64,000 nt of DNA from Adiantum capillus-veneris. Taxonomy: Eukaryota > Streptophyta > Polypodiopsida > Polypodiales > Pteridaceae. The notes below the pieces were generated by a model, which was given only the letters and a program-made list of their open reading frames with translations, did not search any database and was not told the DNA's origin. Location of the stretch: assembly GCA_014529385.2 (NCBI GenBank), contig CM043962.1, positions 123,246,470 through 123,310,469 of the forward strand, written 5' to 3'. Position 1 is the stretch's first letter, and each line of letters begins with the position of its first letter. The translations under genes were made by a program, and so were the position numbers. Of this stretch, positions 22,330 to 33,332 are shown piece after piece.

Positions 22330-23682
22330 AAAAGAGAACACAGTTGCGTCCAGCGACTAGAATGTCACTGCGCACAATAGACAGACACCTTGTAGGCCCC
22401 AAAAGTTGGTGCCCCTTTTGATATTTATTTATTCAATTAACAATTGATGATCCGTACACTTAGACCAAACTCTCACAAAGCTGTCCAAACCTGGCAAGGG
22501 CTGAAAATGCATGTTTCTGACCTGATTTTGGCAACACAATGGCGCAAAAACCTTTGTAAGTCAAAAACACATGTCTAGGACGGGTTCCCTCGCAATTTGG
22601 GAGCTTTTTGGAGAATTTTAGCGTGCATAATTCTCTATTTTTCCGCTCTCGAGTGCCCAAAACACTGTACACGCATCCCAAGGCTCTCACGGAGCTTCCC
22701 TGGTGTTCCGTTGCAGTTTAGGTGCGAAACCCTAAACCTTCACAAAAACACAGTAGGCTGTAATTCTCTATTTTGAATTGTTTTTAGCGGAGCAAACACG
22801 CCTAGGCGCATCCCAAGGGCTCCCGCATGCAATGGGACAGTTCCCCTGTGAATAGGATGAGTTTTCACGCGAGAAAACTCTTCAAACTCGCAATCTTCTG
22901 GGATGGAACTGTGGGTACCAATGGGGGACTAGCAGTAACCTAATCCGACGATGCACTGAAAATGCAAATGCTGAAATCTGCAAACAACGGGCCGAAATTG
23001 AAAATGTTGGCTGATCTGATCGTGCAGTAAGGATCTGTTGCAAAAAGGTGAGATCTGCAAGGTTTGAAGCTGCTGTTGTGCGGAGTCTAAGTGCTAAAAA
23101 ATAGAAAACGCTCATGCTAAGGTTGATTCTGTCGCTGGGAATCTGCAAAACATTGATGTTGATCTTCAAGTTGCAAAAACGCCACGTTGATCTTGGATCA
23201 GCAAAAATGCTAGGCCCTCTCTTATAGAAACACCAAGGCTAATCTGTTGTAGAAAATGTTGGTTGGTCTTGGCTGAAAAACACTAGGTAATCCTACCCGT
23301 CTTGCTGAGAAGGTGCACTGCACGTGTAGGTACTTCTTCTACCTCTTCTGCCAGAAAGTGCTAGCTCTAGGTTTCTTTTATAGAGCTTAGCAGATTTGCC
23401 CTACCCAGTTTTCAACAAAGTCACTTATTAATAATAAGTGAAAAATGGATAAAATAGGAAAAATCGATTCTGTGCACTGTTAAATGCTCATGATCGATAC
23501 TGACTGTAATGCTGATGATCATTCTGTGTGCAACCAGAGGATATGTAACTACTCAAAGTGCCTGGACATGCACGGCTTGCGCACAGGCTCACAAAGGTGC
23601 TAGAACACTTCCTAAGCTGACTTGAACCATGGACCTAAAGTAGCTTATCCACATGCACATAGGGTTAGATGTGCACGTGATA
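22330..23682 (-). repeat. Chromovirus 3' LTR (LTR-B), minus strand
   Basis: It starts TATCACGTGCACATC at 23,682 (the expected TGTCAC start has one change) after a polypurine tract, and matches LTR-A over its first 650 bases. The distal end, read to about 22,330, carries AAAGGGGCACCAACTTTTGGGGCC, similar to the LTR-C ends. The length of about 1.35 kb is an estimate. Confidence 0.6.
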
Positions 23683-23719
23683 TCCCCCCTTTTTAAAGTG
23701 AGGTACTAGTACCGATATG

Positions 23720-24600
23720 CATGGCTTCCTTGTAGGCTGCCAACAATTTGGGATAATCTTTGAAAAACTCTTCATCGACCCAAACTGCCTTGTGGGTTTC
23801 TCGATCCTTGAACTTCAAAAACTACTGTCTGACTTGCTTCTTTGAACCATGGCAAAACCTATGCAACAACACTTGCTTCGGCTCCATGACTTCAGCTTCA
23901 TCGATGATCTCCAACTCTTCTTTTTGGAGGTGTTCCCTGAAACACTTTCAACCAAGAAACATGGAAAATGTTGTGCATTGACCATGAGTTAGGCAATTGC
24001 AATTTCATAGAAACCTCATTTATCTTTTTAATGACAAGAAATGGACCATACATTTTGAAAGACAACTTAGGACATTTCTTTCCAACTTGCTTAAGACGTT
24101 GCTTCATGATTCTTAAATAAAACCAATCCCCTTCCTTGATCAAAACATCCCAACGATGCTTGTTAACCTGTCATGAGTAAGGCTCTTCAGCCTTGCTTAG
24201 CCGAAGCTTTACACTCTCAAAAATCTCATCCAACAATCGACTTTTAGCATTGGCATCAAGCATTTGACTGACCGAGTGAGCCAATAGTGACTAGAACGAA
24301 CGGCCAAAAGCTGCCTCATATGGAGTTCGACCAATGGCAAAGAAAAAAAAGTCATTCAAAATAGCCTGAACCAATGGGAGATAGAGCTCCCAATGAGACT
24401 GCTAATCATGCACATAAGACTTTAAAACATCAAAAGCCAACTGATTGTAAATTTGTGTCTGACCATCTTACTGTGGATGAAAAGCCGATGAAAAATTCAA
24501 CTTAGTGCCAAAATTTTCAAACAGTGCGCACCAAAAATTGGACGTGAACTTATCCCTATCTGAAATAATCAATTTTGGCAAACTGTCAAAAACTGTTGAT
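23720..24600 (-). pseudogene. Chromovirus integrase C-half and chromodomain, minus strand
   Basis: The minus strand reads the end of a gypsy integrase core ([14 protein letters not shown] with the second catalytic Asp, then FSSAFHPQ). A TAG stop and DGQTQ follow, where the catalytic Glu is usually DGQTE, so that residue is lost. The GPY/F-type C-terminal domain follows (MYGPFLVIKKINEVSMKLQLPN; HNIFHVSWLKVF). A chromodomain (KQVLLHRFCHGSKKQ, then FLKFKDRETHKAVWVDEEFF) ends just before the polypurine tract at 23,683. There are at least four stops and frame changes. The left part of pol is absent beyond about 24,600. Confidence 0.7.
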
Positions 24601-25050
24601 GTGTCAAAGCCTTGAAGAATGGAGCCAACTTGTAGATATACTGGCTGAGGGACCTAAACCCTAAGAAGAACAAGTAACAAAAGAAGAAGTCCTACCAACT
24701 TATGGGGACCCCGTCCGATGGGGCCCCAAGTGACATAAAGGATTAAAATAAACCAGGACCCGCACACATGCGTAGCAATTGATGACGTGGTAGTTTTTGG
24801 ATTTTTGGCTGACAGTGCTGACGTGGAAAATTTCCTCAAAACTCGCTGACAATGCTGACGTGACAATTGTACGAAATTCCATGATTTACGCTGCCAGCTT
24901 TTTGGCATTGCTTTTGGACCATATGCTTTTGACGCGTAACCCTCCTCTTCTACCCTTGCATAGTGTCAATCAGATAAGATGGTTGCAAACCAGTGTATCA
25001 ACAAATATTGGTGGGTGCATGTGTGTCTCCCTTGACTAGGCGATGTGCCT
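24601..25050. other. Unassigned stretch
   Basis: No gene seen. The block 24,780-24,860 has two GCTGACGTGG-like steps that weakly resemble the LTR-C starts. Confidence 0.25.
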
Positions 25051-25051
25051 C

Positions 25052-25052
25052 C

Positions 25053-25104
<52 letters not shown>
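25052..25104. repeat. (CT)n(CA)n microsatellite
   Basis: About 26 bases of CT followed directly by about 26 bases of CA. Confidence 0.95.
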
Positions 25105-25108
<4 letters not shown>

Positions 25109-25483
25109 CCCTCAAGAACCTTTTGGAACCTGTCATTTTGTTGCCAAAATGGCCTTCACTTTATTGATGTATCTACAATGCACGTCTCCTTTCCATTAGG
25201 ATGCACACCAAAAGTATTAATAATCTCTAAAATTTATAATTTTTGAGAATCTTTTGACTATTTTTACCCTCTGTACTTCCTATTAACGTGGTTTGAGAAA
25301 TATTAATTTAAACTCAATGGCTAAGCTTAGACAAACCTTCTCCAAACACTACTAGAAAGGAGTCATTTTGTTGCATAGCTAAAATAAGATGCGTGTCTGT
25401 GCACACACACATGCACACACAAAATGTTTAACGTCACCAAAATAAAAAACTGAGTGACAAATACTATCCAATGACTTTTGAGT

Positions 25484-25524
25484 GTGTGTGTGTGTGTGTG
25501 TTTGTGTGTGTTTGTGTGTGTGTG

Positions 25525-25562
<38 letters not shown>
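25484..25562. repeat. (TG)n(GA)n microsatellite
   Basis: TG repeats with two TTTG steps, then about 36 bases of GA. Confidence 0.95.
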
Positions 25563-25567
<5 letters not shown>

Positions 25568-26636
25568 AGGAGGAGGGAGAGGAGAAGAAGAAGCATAAGA
25601 AGAAGAAGAAGGCAAGAGGCCTGAAAATATAGTTAACAGTCTCGATTCTTGAATGCAACGATTGCATACTTTCTCAAGTAGGGAGAGGGGTGGGATTTTT
25701 AATATTGTAGAAGCAATCACAGTAACCTCAAAGGTTAGAGAGAGAGAGAGAGAGTCATTGTACTTAAACATTAGATCTACCTATGGGACCAAATACTACA
25801 TGTAGTGAGGCGGTCCGGGGCGGGCAATAAGAGAGGCGACCTCTAAACACCCCTCAAGGCTCCTGTGCTACTCAATTGGGGATAGAGCAACCACAAGCAC
25901 AACACAATAGCAAACCCGTAGCCAAACCCAAACAAGATAGGGACACCACCTAGTTATGGTATGCGAACTACGACGCAAGAGAGTTTTTGTCCCAACCAAG
26001 AAGATACGCCACAAAACACACACAAGCAACCTCACACCAAGACACACAAAAAATGGACCAGAGAGAGCTAGAGCAAAGGGAAGGGAGAGAGGAATGGATC
26101 TTGTGTAATACCTTATTTGTGATTTGCAAATAGGGATGGTTCGTTATGATGCTATCGTAGAGCTTGTAAAAACTAACTCAATGCTTAGTGAATGCTAAAC
26201 ATTACCAACACACACACACTGTCTTAGGGTGTGGGAGACCTCTCACCACAATACCCTCTTACAATGGACACAAAATTGGAATTGAAACACACTAAAACAC
26301 TTTTTATAACAAGATCAAACGATAGAAACTCAAAATATACAAGTCACCTTGAATTCACTAAACCTTGTCGTACAAGTATAAGGACGAAAATTTGAACGTC
26401 GAACCGCACCTTTGATGTATGAAACCTCAATTTATTGATGATGGAGGAACATATACAATAGTGGTTTTGAGATTTTGAACTTACGCTCTCTCACTTGCAA
26501 TGTGTATCTTGAAAGCTTCTCTCACACCAAAAGTGAAGCTCACAAAGTGGTTTCTACGCCTAAGTCTCTCTTCATGCATAGAGTGTTGGGGTGCTATGTG
26601 AGATATTGCACGTTGTTTTACAAGAAGGAGAGGGGT

Positions 26637-26645
26637 CTATTTATA
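26637..26645 (-). promoter_or_regulatory. TATA box of G4 LTR
   Basis: TATAAATAG on the minus strand at the conserved LTR position. Confidence 0.6.
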
Positions 26646-26824
26646 GGCTGGAGACCCCTCATTAAGATTATTAGAAATCCTTATTTACAAGCTAACAAAT
26701 CAAGATTATGATTTTTTCTAAATATCAAAATTTTGCAGGCCTTCTTTGTCTGCTTGGGTGATGGATGTGGGCTCAAAGGAGAGGATTATTGATGGTAGAT
26801 AAGGTGAAAGTAGAGTTTTAAGTA

Positions 26825-26826
<2 letters not shown>

Positions 26827-26884
<58 letters not shown>
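26827..26884. repeat. (GA)n microsatellite in G4 LTR
   Basis: About 58 bases of GA with one CAGA step. A (TG)n tract of about 28 bases lies at 27,419-27,447 in the same LTR. Neither is at the place of the G1 or G3 CT tract, so the expansions are independent. Confidence 0.9.
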
Positions 26885-26885
<1 letters not shown>

Positions 26886-27415
26886 TTACTATGCACATGT
26901 CTTGAGGTAAGGTGCTTTTATGGTTAGGTCAATGACTATTTTGTGTTAGTATGTTAGTGGTTAGTGCTAGTAATCACTAGAAAGTTAATGATATATTTAC
27001 AATGGATAGAATGAGGTGGATGGTTGAATGAAGTGAGGAGATCCTTGTGATGGTGAAGCTTGAAGAAGTTTTGGACTTACTTGTGTAGTTCTCAAAATGA
27101 CTATCGATCCTCTTCTTCTTCTTCTCTTCTTTATGCCACCGCCATCAAGGTTGATTACCGCGATGAAAATGGAAATTTGGTTGATGAGATCTCTCAATTT
27201 TTAGAGGTTAAGCATGATTTACATGCTGATTTTTATGTATATAGAGAAGGGGTAAGATGGAATTGTACTTTGGAAGTAATAGAGAGAGGCATAGAGATGG
27301 TCTATGTACATGTAGATCTCATATGAGAGCTATGGAAGTAAGAGGGGAGGTTAATGGTGAATAAGGTGAGAGAAACCATGGAAGGTGCAGGTTTGAGTGA
27401 GGGATTGAGAGGAAT

Positions 27416-27450
<35 letters not shown>

Positions 27451-28372
27451 AGAGTGGAAAGAGGTGAGAGAAGACTATGGGCTACTTTGTGAAAAAAATG
27501 GGCAGACAGGGATCCATTCAAAAAATCATACCTCACTGGTGGTAGCTCCAAAAATTATGAAAATTTTTGAGGTGATTATTCAGATATTGGTCCATATTTT
27601 GTCTTCTAATCACCACTTCAAATTTGTAGTGGAGATGGATATACAAAATACCTATTTTTTTCACACAAAAGCCTTCAATGGCCCCCTTTTTGTTGAATTT
27701 GCATATGGCTCCAAAGGTGAGCCCCTCCTTGCATGAGAGCATACCTAATTGATTCTTAGAGATTTGAAAATATACATGATTGAGGATTATGCATAAATAT
27801 AATATATAAATATGATGAAAAAAATAGGTTAGTATATAAACAATTCGTGGAATCTAGAATAATGTCAGCTATGTATACATATAAAATGGAAAAAAGAGCT
27901 ATATGAAAATATAAGGAATCAAATGAGGGGACCCTCATTTGTTTTTATTGAAGTACATTTATTTACAAGAGATAAGAAAAACTACCTCTAGAAAATAAGA
28001 ATTTAGTGAAAGGCAATGACAGATGGTGAAAGGTTTTTTTGAGGCTTTTCCTTGGAGTGGATTCTCACCCAAAAATAAGAAAAGCTTACATGAGAATATT
28101 TATATATGGAATAAAGAGTATGAAAAATGGTAAGAAAAAGTATGGCAATGGTGAGTCAATGTACATAGCATACATAGACAAATTACTAGCTAGCTGAGGG
28201 TTTAAAGAAGATATGGAAAAAATACCCTAACTCACACACGCCTATGTACAATGAAAAGGTAATAATAGCCACAGTGTTTAGGTGATTTTGGTAGGGTGAG
28301 GTAGCTCACTATGGCAATTAGAGAGAGCCGAAAAACGGCTATCATTAGCTCTCCCCCAGGATGATGGTATAT

Positions 28373-29810
28373 TCATGTACCATCATAAAGCATCTTTTTC
28401 AAAGAGAGTGCTTTTGAGTCCTCTATGATATATGGTCCCTTGATAGGATTTTTGTTGTGTGGCTTTTTATCACATTCATGCTTCATGCAACAAAACTTAC
28501 ATGAGATAGTTTCTCTTTGACAGTTCTTCGGTAGATCCTTTGGTAGAAGGCGACTCAAATAGGGATTCAGGTGATACTCGTTTACCTTCCTGGAGTGCTC
28601 TTTACCATTCAAGTCCATAAGCTGATAGTAACTTGAATTGAAATCCTTCTTGACTATGTATGGCCCTTGCCATCTAGTTTCAAACTTGGCATCAAAACGA
28701 TTGTCAAGTCGATTGTCATATCTTAGCACCAGCTCTCCTTGATGCCTTTGTCCTTGAGTTTCTTGTCAAGCTTCTCCTTCGCTTGTGTAGCCTTCCTTTT
28801 GTAGCACTCGTAAGCTGCTTCTCTTTTCCAATCAAGCTCCACTAATGTAAGAAGTCAATCCATCCATACCTCTTGATCATCTTGTGCACCTCTGCCATGA
28901 AGCCGTATCGTTGGGATGTTCAGCTTGATAGGCTTCAAAGCCTCTTGACCATACACCAAGTGAAATGGCGTGAAGTCTATTGCCTCCCTGTATGTGGTTC
29001 GATATGCCCACAAGGCACCATCGAAGAAGTCATCCCATAACTTTGTTTTGTTTTGCAACATCTTTCTAATGATGCCTGCAATGACACCATTAGCCTTATC
29101 CACCAAACCATTTGACTGTGGGTAGTAGCGTGTGGTATGACGATGTAGAATATGAAACTCTTCACAAACTTTTGTGAGTAAACCCTTCTTGAACTCTGGA
29201 CCATTATCCAAAACAATCTCTAGAGGTGTACCAAATCTACAACAAATATTAGTGTAGACAAACTTGCTCATTGTTTTCCCATTTACCCATGCCACACTTT
29301 GAGCCTTTACCCACCTAGTCATGTAGTCTAAAGCAACTAGAATGTAGAGTTTATCATTCTTTGTTCTATGCAAAGGACCCATACCATCAATGCACCACTT
29401 TTCAAAGGGTCCATTTGCAAGCACTATTTGCCTTGGACCATGCACCAGCCTTCTATTTCCATTTACCTGACAGTTGTGACAACTTTTACACCAATGTTGG
29501 ATGTCCACATGCAAGCTTGGCCGAACATATCCCGCAAGAAAAATCTTCTTCACGGTTTACTCTTGGGCATAATGACCGCCACATGCCTCTTCATGCAAAC
29601 CTTTTAGAATGGATGGAATTTCCTTGATAGTTGGTACTCTTCTGCACACTTGATCCTTCCCTCTTTAATAGACGCAGCCTTCTAGGAAGAGATAGAAACT
29701 TGCCTTCTTTATGAGTCTCCTCTTTTGAGCTTTTGTGAAGTCTTATGGAAACTCGCTCTCCAAAATGTAGCCAACAATGGGAGCCAATGACTCCAATCCC
29801 TATGATGGGG
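28373..29810 (-). pseudogene. Tat-like gypsy integrase remnant (G4), minus strand
   Basis: Read on the minus strand from about 29,810, a linker (KRRLIKKASFYLFLEGC) leads to the HHCC zinc-binding domain (HEEACGGH ... CKSCHNC). Then comes the integrase core with WCIDGMGP (first Asp) and VLDNGPEF (second Asp). The third acidic position reads NGLVDKANG: Asp where Glu is normal, which should impair strand transfer. The C-terminal domain (TRWQGPYIVKKDF ... NEYHLNPYLSRL) ends at 28,373, 28 bases before the LTR. At least three stops (near 29,558, 29,665 and 29,740) and a frame change between 28,730 and 28,855 make it non-functional. The rest of pol is missing. This is the kind of integrase that G3 lacks. 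Confidence 0.75.
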
Positions 29811-30637
29811 GCTTTTCACAAGCCAAGCTCCCATACCCCTCTTCTCTCGTCCCCACCCCATGAAAACCCCCTCTTAGGGAGGGAGTGATAAAAAGCATTG
29901 GAAAAAGTAAGAAAAAAATAAAGTATGATTATGTAAATATATAATAAAGGTAAAATAGGCCACCTCATGCCTGCGGGGTAGCCCATCCCCACCTTGCCTC
30001 CTTTTTCTTCACTGTTGCCCCGTCGTGTGTCCCTTTTCCTCTCCTCCACTCAAAAGTTCAACCCCCTCTCTCTTCCCCTTGTCCTTTCTCCTTTCTCTCT
30101 CCCCTCAAGCTACCCCACCTCTCACCAATAATGCATTATAACTCACCAATAATGCACCCTAACTCACATACAACTTACCCTATCTTCCAAAATAGTATAC
30201 CCCACCCCCTCTTTCTCTCTCCTATCATATCCAATGACCCAAATACCCCCCTCTCTCTCTAAAGGGCGCCATGTCTCTTGTCTTGTAGCTAAATAACCTC
30301 CCCCACACTCACACACACTCAGTTTCACTGAAAAAAGGTGCCCACAGACCCATCCCCACCCGGTGGTTACCTGATTTTTCTTGTGTTCACACACATCTGC
30401 ACACAGATTCACCTCTGAACACACTCCCCTCTCTCCCCTCTTGTAATTACTTTATTCTCCATGTCACCTCTCACTTTTTTTCATCAACCCATCTCTCTCG
30501 CTTAGTCTCTCTCTCATGAGACTGCTGTTCTGGCACATATACACACAGCCAGACAAGTGGGGCCCACAGTCACATGGCCTATGTAGATAATGATTTCTTC
30601 ATTTCTAAATTCTAGAATTTCTCCCCTCCTCCTCCCC

Positions 30638-30646
30638 TATATAAAG
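30638..30646 (+). promoter_or_regulatory. TATA box of G3 LTR
   Basis: TATATAAAG after a CT-rich run, about 750 bases before the LTR end, at a place comparable to the G1/G2 TATA boxes. Confidence 0.55.
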
Positions 30647-31121
30647 AGGGGTCACCATCACACTAAACACACACACCATCACCAAAGAGTACACTATGCA
30701 CTGTGTGTGCTTAGTGCACACACACACACACACACACACCATCACCATCACCGCAATCACCATGCTCATCTTGATCATGACCTCTACACCCTTGGCTATG
30801 GAAGATGAAGGGAAACTAAATGAAGGATGATGGCCATAACCCTCGTGTGATTCTTCGCCATCAACTCCCACCTATCCGCCATGTGCTCTACCACTCTCTC
30901 CCTTCTCATTCCCCTACCCTATGCTCCCCATTTCATCGCCTTATTCTCTAAATAAAGCTTGAGGTTTTGTGAGTATGTTTTCTTGCAATGTTTTTCCCAT
31001 GTGAGGTGTGCGGAATCGCCACCTAGTCTTGTGTTTGGAGTGAGCTTGTGTATGTGTGAAGGGTGTGCGGATTCGCCATCCTTTTGTGGTGCCTAAGTAC
31101 TAAGCCGCTATACCCCCTCCC

Positions 31122-31123
<2 letters not shown>

Positions 31124-31173
<50 letters not shown>
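31124..31173. repeat. (CT)n microsatellite in G3 LTR
   Basis: About 50 bases of CT, roughly 220 bases before the LTR end, as in G1. Confidence 0.95.
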
Positions 31174-31179
<6 letters not shown>

Positions 31180-31394
31180 ACTTGATCTCATTCCCTTTCC
31201 TCTTCATCATTGCTCCCAAGCATCCATCTCTCTTGGATGAAAACTTTGTTATGGTGGTGTGTTGTTTGCGTCCTAGCCGCTGAAGCTAGGTGGTGCCCCC
31301 TGTTTGCTTTACCATGACAGGCTCGAGGCGCGCCATTCGGTCCCTGGTGTTTTAGAGGCCGTCGGGGTTTGAGCTTCGCTTTGCTCCCGTCATT

Positions 31395-31412
31395 TGGTGC
31401 CCCCACTGAGGA
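31395..31412 (+). other. Primer-binding site of G3
   Basis: TGGTGCCCCCACTGAGGA, identical to G1, although the LTRs of the two families differ. Confidence 0.65.
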
Positions 31413-31465
31413 TCTTTTCATGAAACCCTTCAGTTTACAAGACTGAAACCCCTAAACTATTGTGA

Positions 31466-31729
31466 ATGGATGAATGGCTGGCAGGATTTGCTAATTGGAC
31501 GACAGAAGAAGAAGAGCTCCAAGCACAACTAGACGAACTCCGCATCTCCATCGAAGCTCGAGTGCCAGGGGTAACGGTAATCGATTTGCAGTGGGAGAGT
31601 CAACCAACACGCCAAACCCAGTGGATATACATAGGCCAAGTGCCAAGAAGAAGAAGGAGAAGGTCGAAACCATGTCCGCAACCTACAACCAACCCACAAC
31701 AACAAAATGGAAGGAGCTCTACACAATAG
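31466..31729 (+). CDS. G3 leader ORF 1, unknown
   Basis: An 87-codon ORF (MDEWLAGFANWTTEEEEL...) 54 bases after the primer-binding site. The N-terminus is acidic and could form a short helix; the C-terminus is basic and Pro/Gln-rich (RRRRRRSKPCPQP). No known domain. G1 and G2 have no counterpart because their leaders are shorter here. It overlaps the next ORF by 23 bases. It may be a real product, part of a leader protein broken by a frameshift, or chance. Confidence 0.35.
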   Translation: MDEWLAGFANWTTEEEELQAQLDELRISIEARVPGVTVIDLQWESQPTRQTQWIYIGQVPRRRRRRSKPCPQPTTNPQQQNGRSSTQ

Positions 31730-31931
31730 AGAATCAACACTATTCTACTTTGAGAACCGGGTAACTCAAGTCACCGAGGTAATTATCATAGTCAGTTTTC
31801 AAATCGCACCTGATGCTGCAGCACAGATAACAGAAGCATTGGCTCACACTCTCACTAGAGAAACTAGGGATCTACTGAGTTTGTTTCAGGAAAGAACACC
31901 ACCCTCTCCCACAAGCTTGGACAGTGACTAA
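31707..31931 (+). CDS. G3 leader ORF 2, unknown
   Basis: A 74-codon ORF (MEGALHNRES...), with a helix-like AAAQITEALAHTLTRETRDLL segment and an acidic end. It starts inside the previous ORF in another frame, and the two could be one protein split by a single frameshift. No known domain. It ends 17 bases before the conserved small ORF. Confidence 0.35.
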   Translation: MEGALHNRESTLFYFENRVTQVTEVIIIVSFQIAPDAAAQITEALAHTLTRETRDLLSLFQERTPPSPTSLDSD

Positions 31932-31948
31932 GCACCTCTAAGCTTCAC

Positions 31949-32167
31949 ATGAATCAGTACAACCTACCTCAAGACAGATCACACATACCAACACGTGTAC
32001 GCTCAATCAAGGTAATACTAGATTTGAAGGCTCACTACCAGCACGTCATTGACACCATGCCGAGTGGGGAGCGGTTTTTGGAGGTTCTGGCATCAGATCA
32101 ACCATTTGTCTTACCTTTGGTACAAGGCAATGTACCGTTTGAAGTTTTAATCTATGTCCTAGTATAA
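31949..32167 (+). CDS. Conserved small leader ORF (G3)
   Basis: An intact 72-codon ORF (MNQYNLPQDRSHIPTR...) ending FVLPLVQGNVPFEVLIYVLV, 85 bases before gag. It is the counterpart of the G1 ORFs (2,159 and 2,393) and the G2 ORF (55,154). It shares the MN..NL start, an IP.R step, GERFLEVLAS (GAQRVGEILAS in G2), the LPL motif and a C-terminal hydrophobic V.I..L end, while the surrounding DNA is strongly diverged. Tat/Ogre elements in other plants are known to carry an extra ORF before gag; whether this is related I cannot tell. Function unknown. Confidence 0.55.
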   Translation: MNQYNLPQDRSHIPTRVRSIKVILDLKAHYQHVIDTMPSGERFLEVLASDQPFVLPLVQGNVPFEVLIYVLV

Positions 32168-32252
32168 GAGGGTATACACGCCTCCTTGTAAAGAAGAAAA
32201 AAACTTTTGCAAGTTAAGCAGTGTGTCTTTCTAGCTCTCTCTCTCAGTAATC

Positions 32253-33320
32253 ATGGCAAGTGTAGCATTTCCAACATTTAAAGGAAAGAAGGGGGAGGAT
32301 TTGGTAACAGACTTCCTAGATGACTTTGAAGTAGCATGTATAGTGAGCAACAAAGATACGGATGAATCCCGGGTTAGAATCTTTAAGCATCTCATGAAGC
32401 TAGAAGCTAGATCATGGTACAATGCACTTCCACAAGCAACCAAGGATGACTGGGAACCCTTAAAAACCGCTTTTAAGAGGCGCTTTGGGGGAGGTACCAC
32501 TTCAAAAAAGTTGTGGGACAAGTTGAGAGACTTGAAGCAGGAGGGTGTTTTAGAATATGCCACCTATGAGTCCAAATTTGTGGATTTGTGGGAACGGTGG
32601 GTTGAGTCACTGGCTAGGGGGGAAGCTGCACCCGATTTCCTAAAAAAAGATCGGTTCACGCATGGCTTATGGCCGCTTCTCAAGGAGAAGGTGAAAGGTA
32701 GATTCCCGGCTACGTACGAGTTAGCCGTTGAGATTGCTCGCCTTAAAGACAAGAAGCTGCGAATGAAAGCCAAAGAAATCGAGTCAACAGAATCAGGAAC
32801 ATTGCGTCGACCAGCAACTACGACAACCACCATTCCACCACCACCATCGGCTCTTGGGGTAAGAGATGACCAACAAGATATGTTGGCCCATATTACTGAC
32901 CAACTGCAAAATTTGTCTGTCCACTTAATACAGCAAGGGAGGAGTCAAGAAAGAGATCAAGACCCTAGAAGAGCACGACGACAAAACAGGGAGTATCATT
33001 GCTACAACTGCGGAGAAGACGGTCACGGTATGTACTACTGTCCCAAACCACGACAAAACTATAATAGAGGAGGTAGGAGGAACCAATTGTCACCCCCTAG
33101 AGAAAGAACACCCCCACCCCGAGCACCACCTCCACCAACACAAATTCTACGTCCACCCCAGACACCACTACAAGCATCCATTCCACCTCTTCCACTAGCC
33201 CTGCCACCTGATCGCCCTGTAAACATCATAAGTCTAGAAGAGAAAGGAAAAGCCATAGTAGTGGATCCACCCAGAGAAAAGGAGAGGGATAAGGGTAAGG
33301 AGAAGGTAACCTTTTTATAA
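32253..33320 (+). CDS. gag: G3 Gag
   Basis: A 355-codon structural protein of a Tat-like gypsy element. The start is taken at ATG 32,253, just after a CT-rich leader, giving MASVAFPTFKGKKGED. The gag domain covers residues about 15-140 (WYNALPQATKDDW, LWDKLRDLKQEGVLEYATYESKFVDLWERW), 40-50% similar by eye to G1 Gag. A CCHC knuckle, CYNCGEDGHGMYYC, lies near residue 250. A Pro-rich segment follows, then a basic tail ending at TAA 33,318-33,320. The pol frame continues in the same frame after this single stop, so Pol is probably made by stop readthrough or from a second ORF. No internal damage seen. Confidence 0.85.
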   Translation: MASVAFPTFKGKKGEDLVTDFLDDFEVACIVSNKDTDESRVRIFKHLMKLEARSWYNALPQATKDDWEPLKTAFKRRFGGGTTSKKLWDKLRDLKQEGVLEYATYESKFVDLWERWVESLARGEAAPDFLKKDRFTHGLWPLLKEKVKGRFPATYELAVEIARLKDKKLRMKAKEIESTESGTLRRPATTTTTIPPPPSALGVRDDQQDMLAHITDQLQNLSVHLIQQGRSQERDQDPRRARRQNREYHCYNCGEDGHGMYYCPKPRQNYNRGGRRNQLSPPRERTPPPRAPPPPTQILRPPQTPLQASIPPLPLALPPDRPVNIISLEEKGKAIVVDPPREKERDKGKEKVTFL

Positions 33321-33332
33321 ACACTTGAAGCC

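Larger units (their letters stand above)
25806..28344 (-). repeat. 3' LTR of minus-strand Tat-like element (G4)
   Basis: On the minus strand it starts TGATAGCCGTTTTTCGGCTC at 28,344 and ends GGACCGCCTCA at 25,806, exactly the ends of the G2 LTR. Matching internal blocks include the segment 27,480-27,740 (equal to 181-440 of the window, inverted) and the TATA box. The length is 2,539 bases. A purine-rich CCTGGGGGAGAGCTAA (28,345-28,360) precedes it as the polypurine tract. Confidence 0.8.
29886..31392 (+). repeat. 5' LTR of Tat-like gypsy element G3
   Basis: The right end is firm: CCCGTCA at 31,392, two bases before a primer-binding site like that of G1 and G2, with the same exon-like CTAGGTGGTGCCCC block about 100 bases earlier. 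The left end is tentative at TGATAAAAAGC (29,886), just after a GGGAGGGAG run, because no second copy lies in the window. The sequence is otherwise different from the G1/G2 LTR, so G3 is a separate family. It holds CA (30,716-30,739) and CT (31,124-31,173) microsatellites. Confidence 0.55.
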
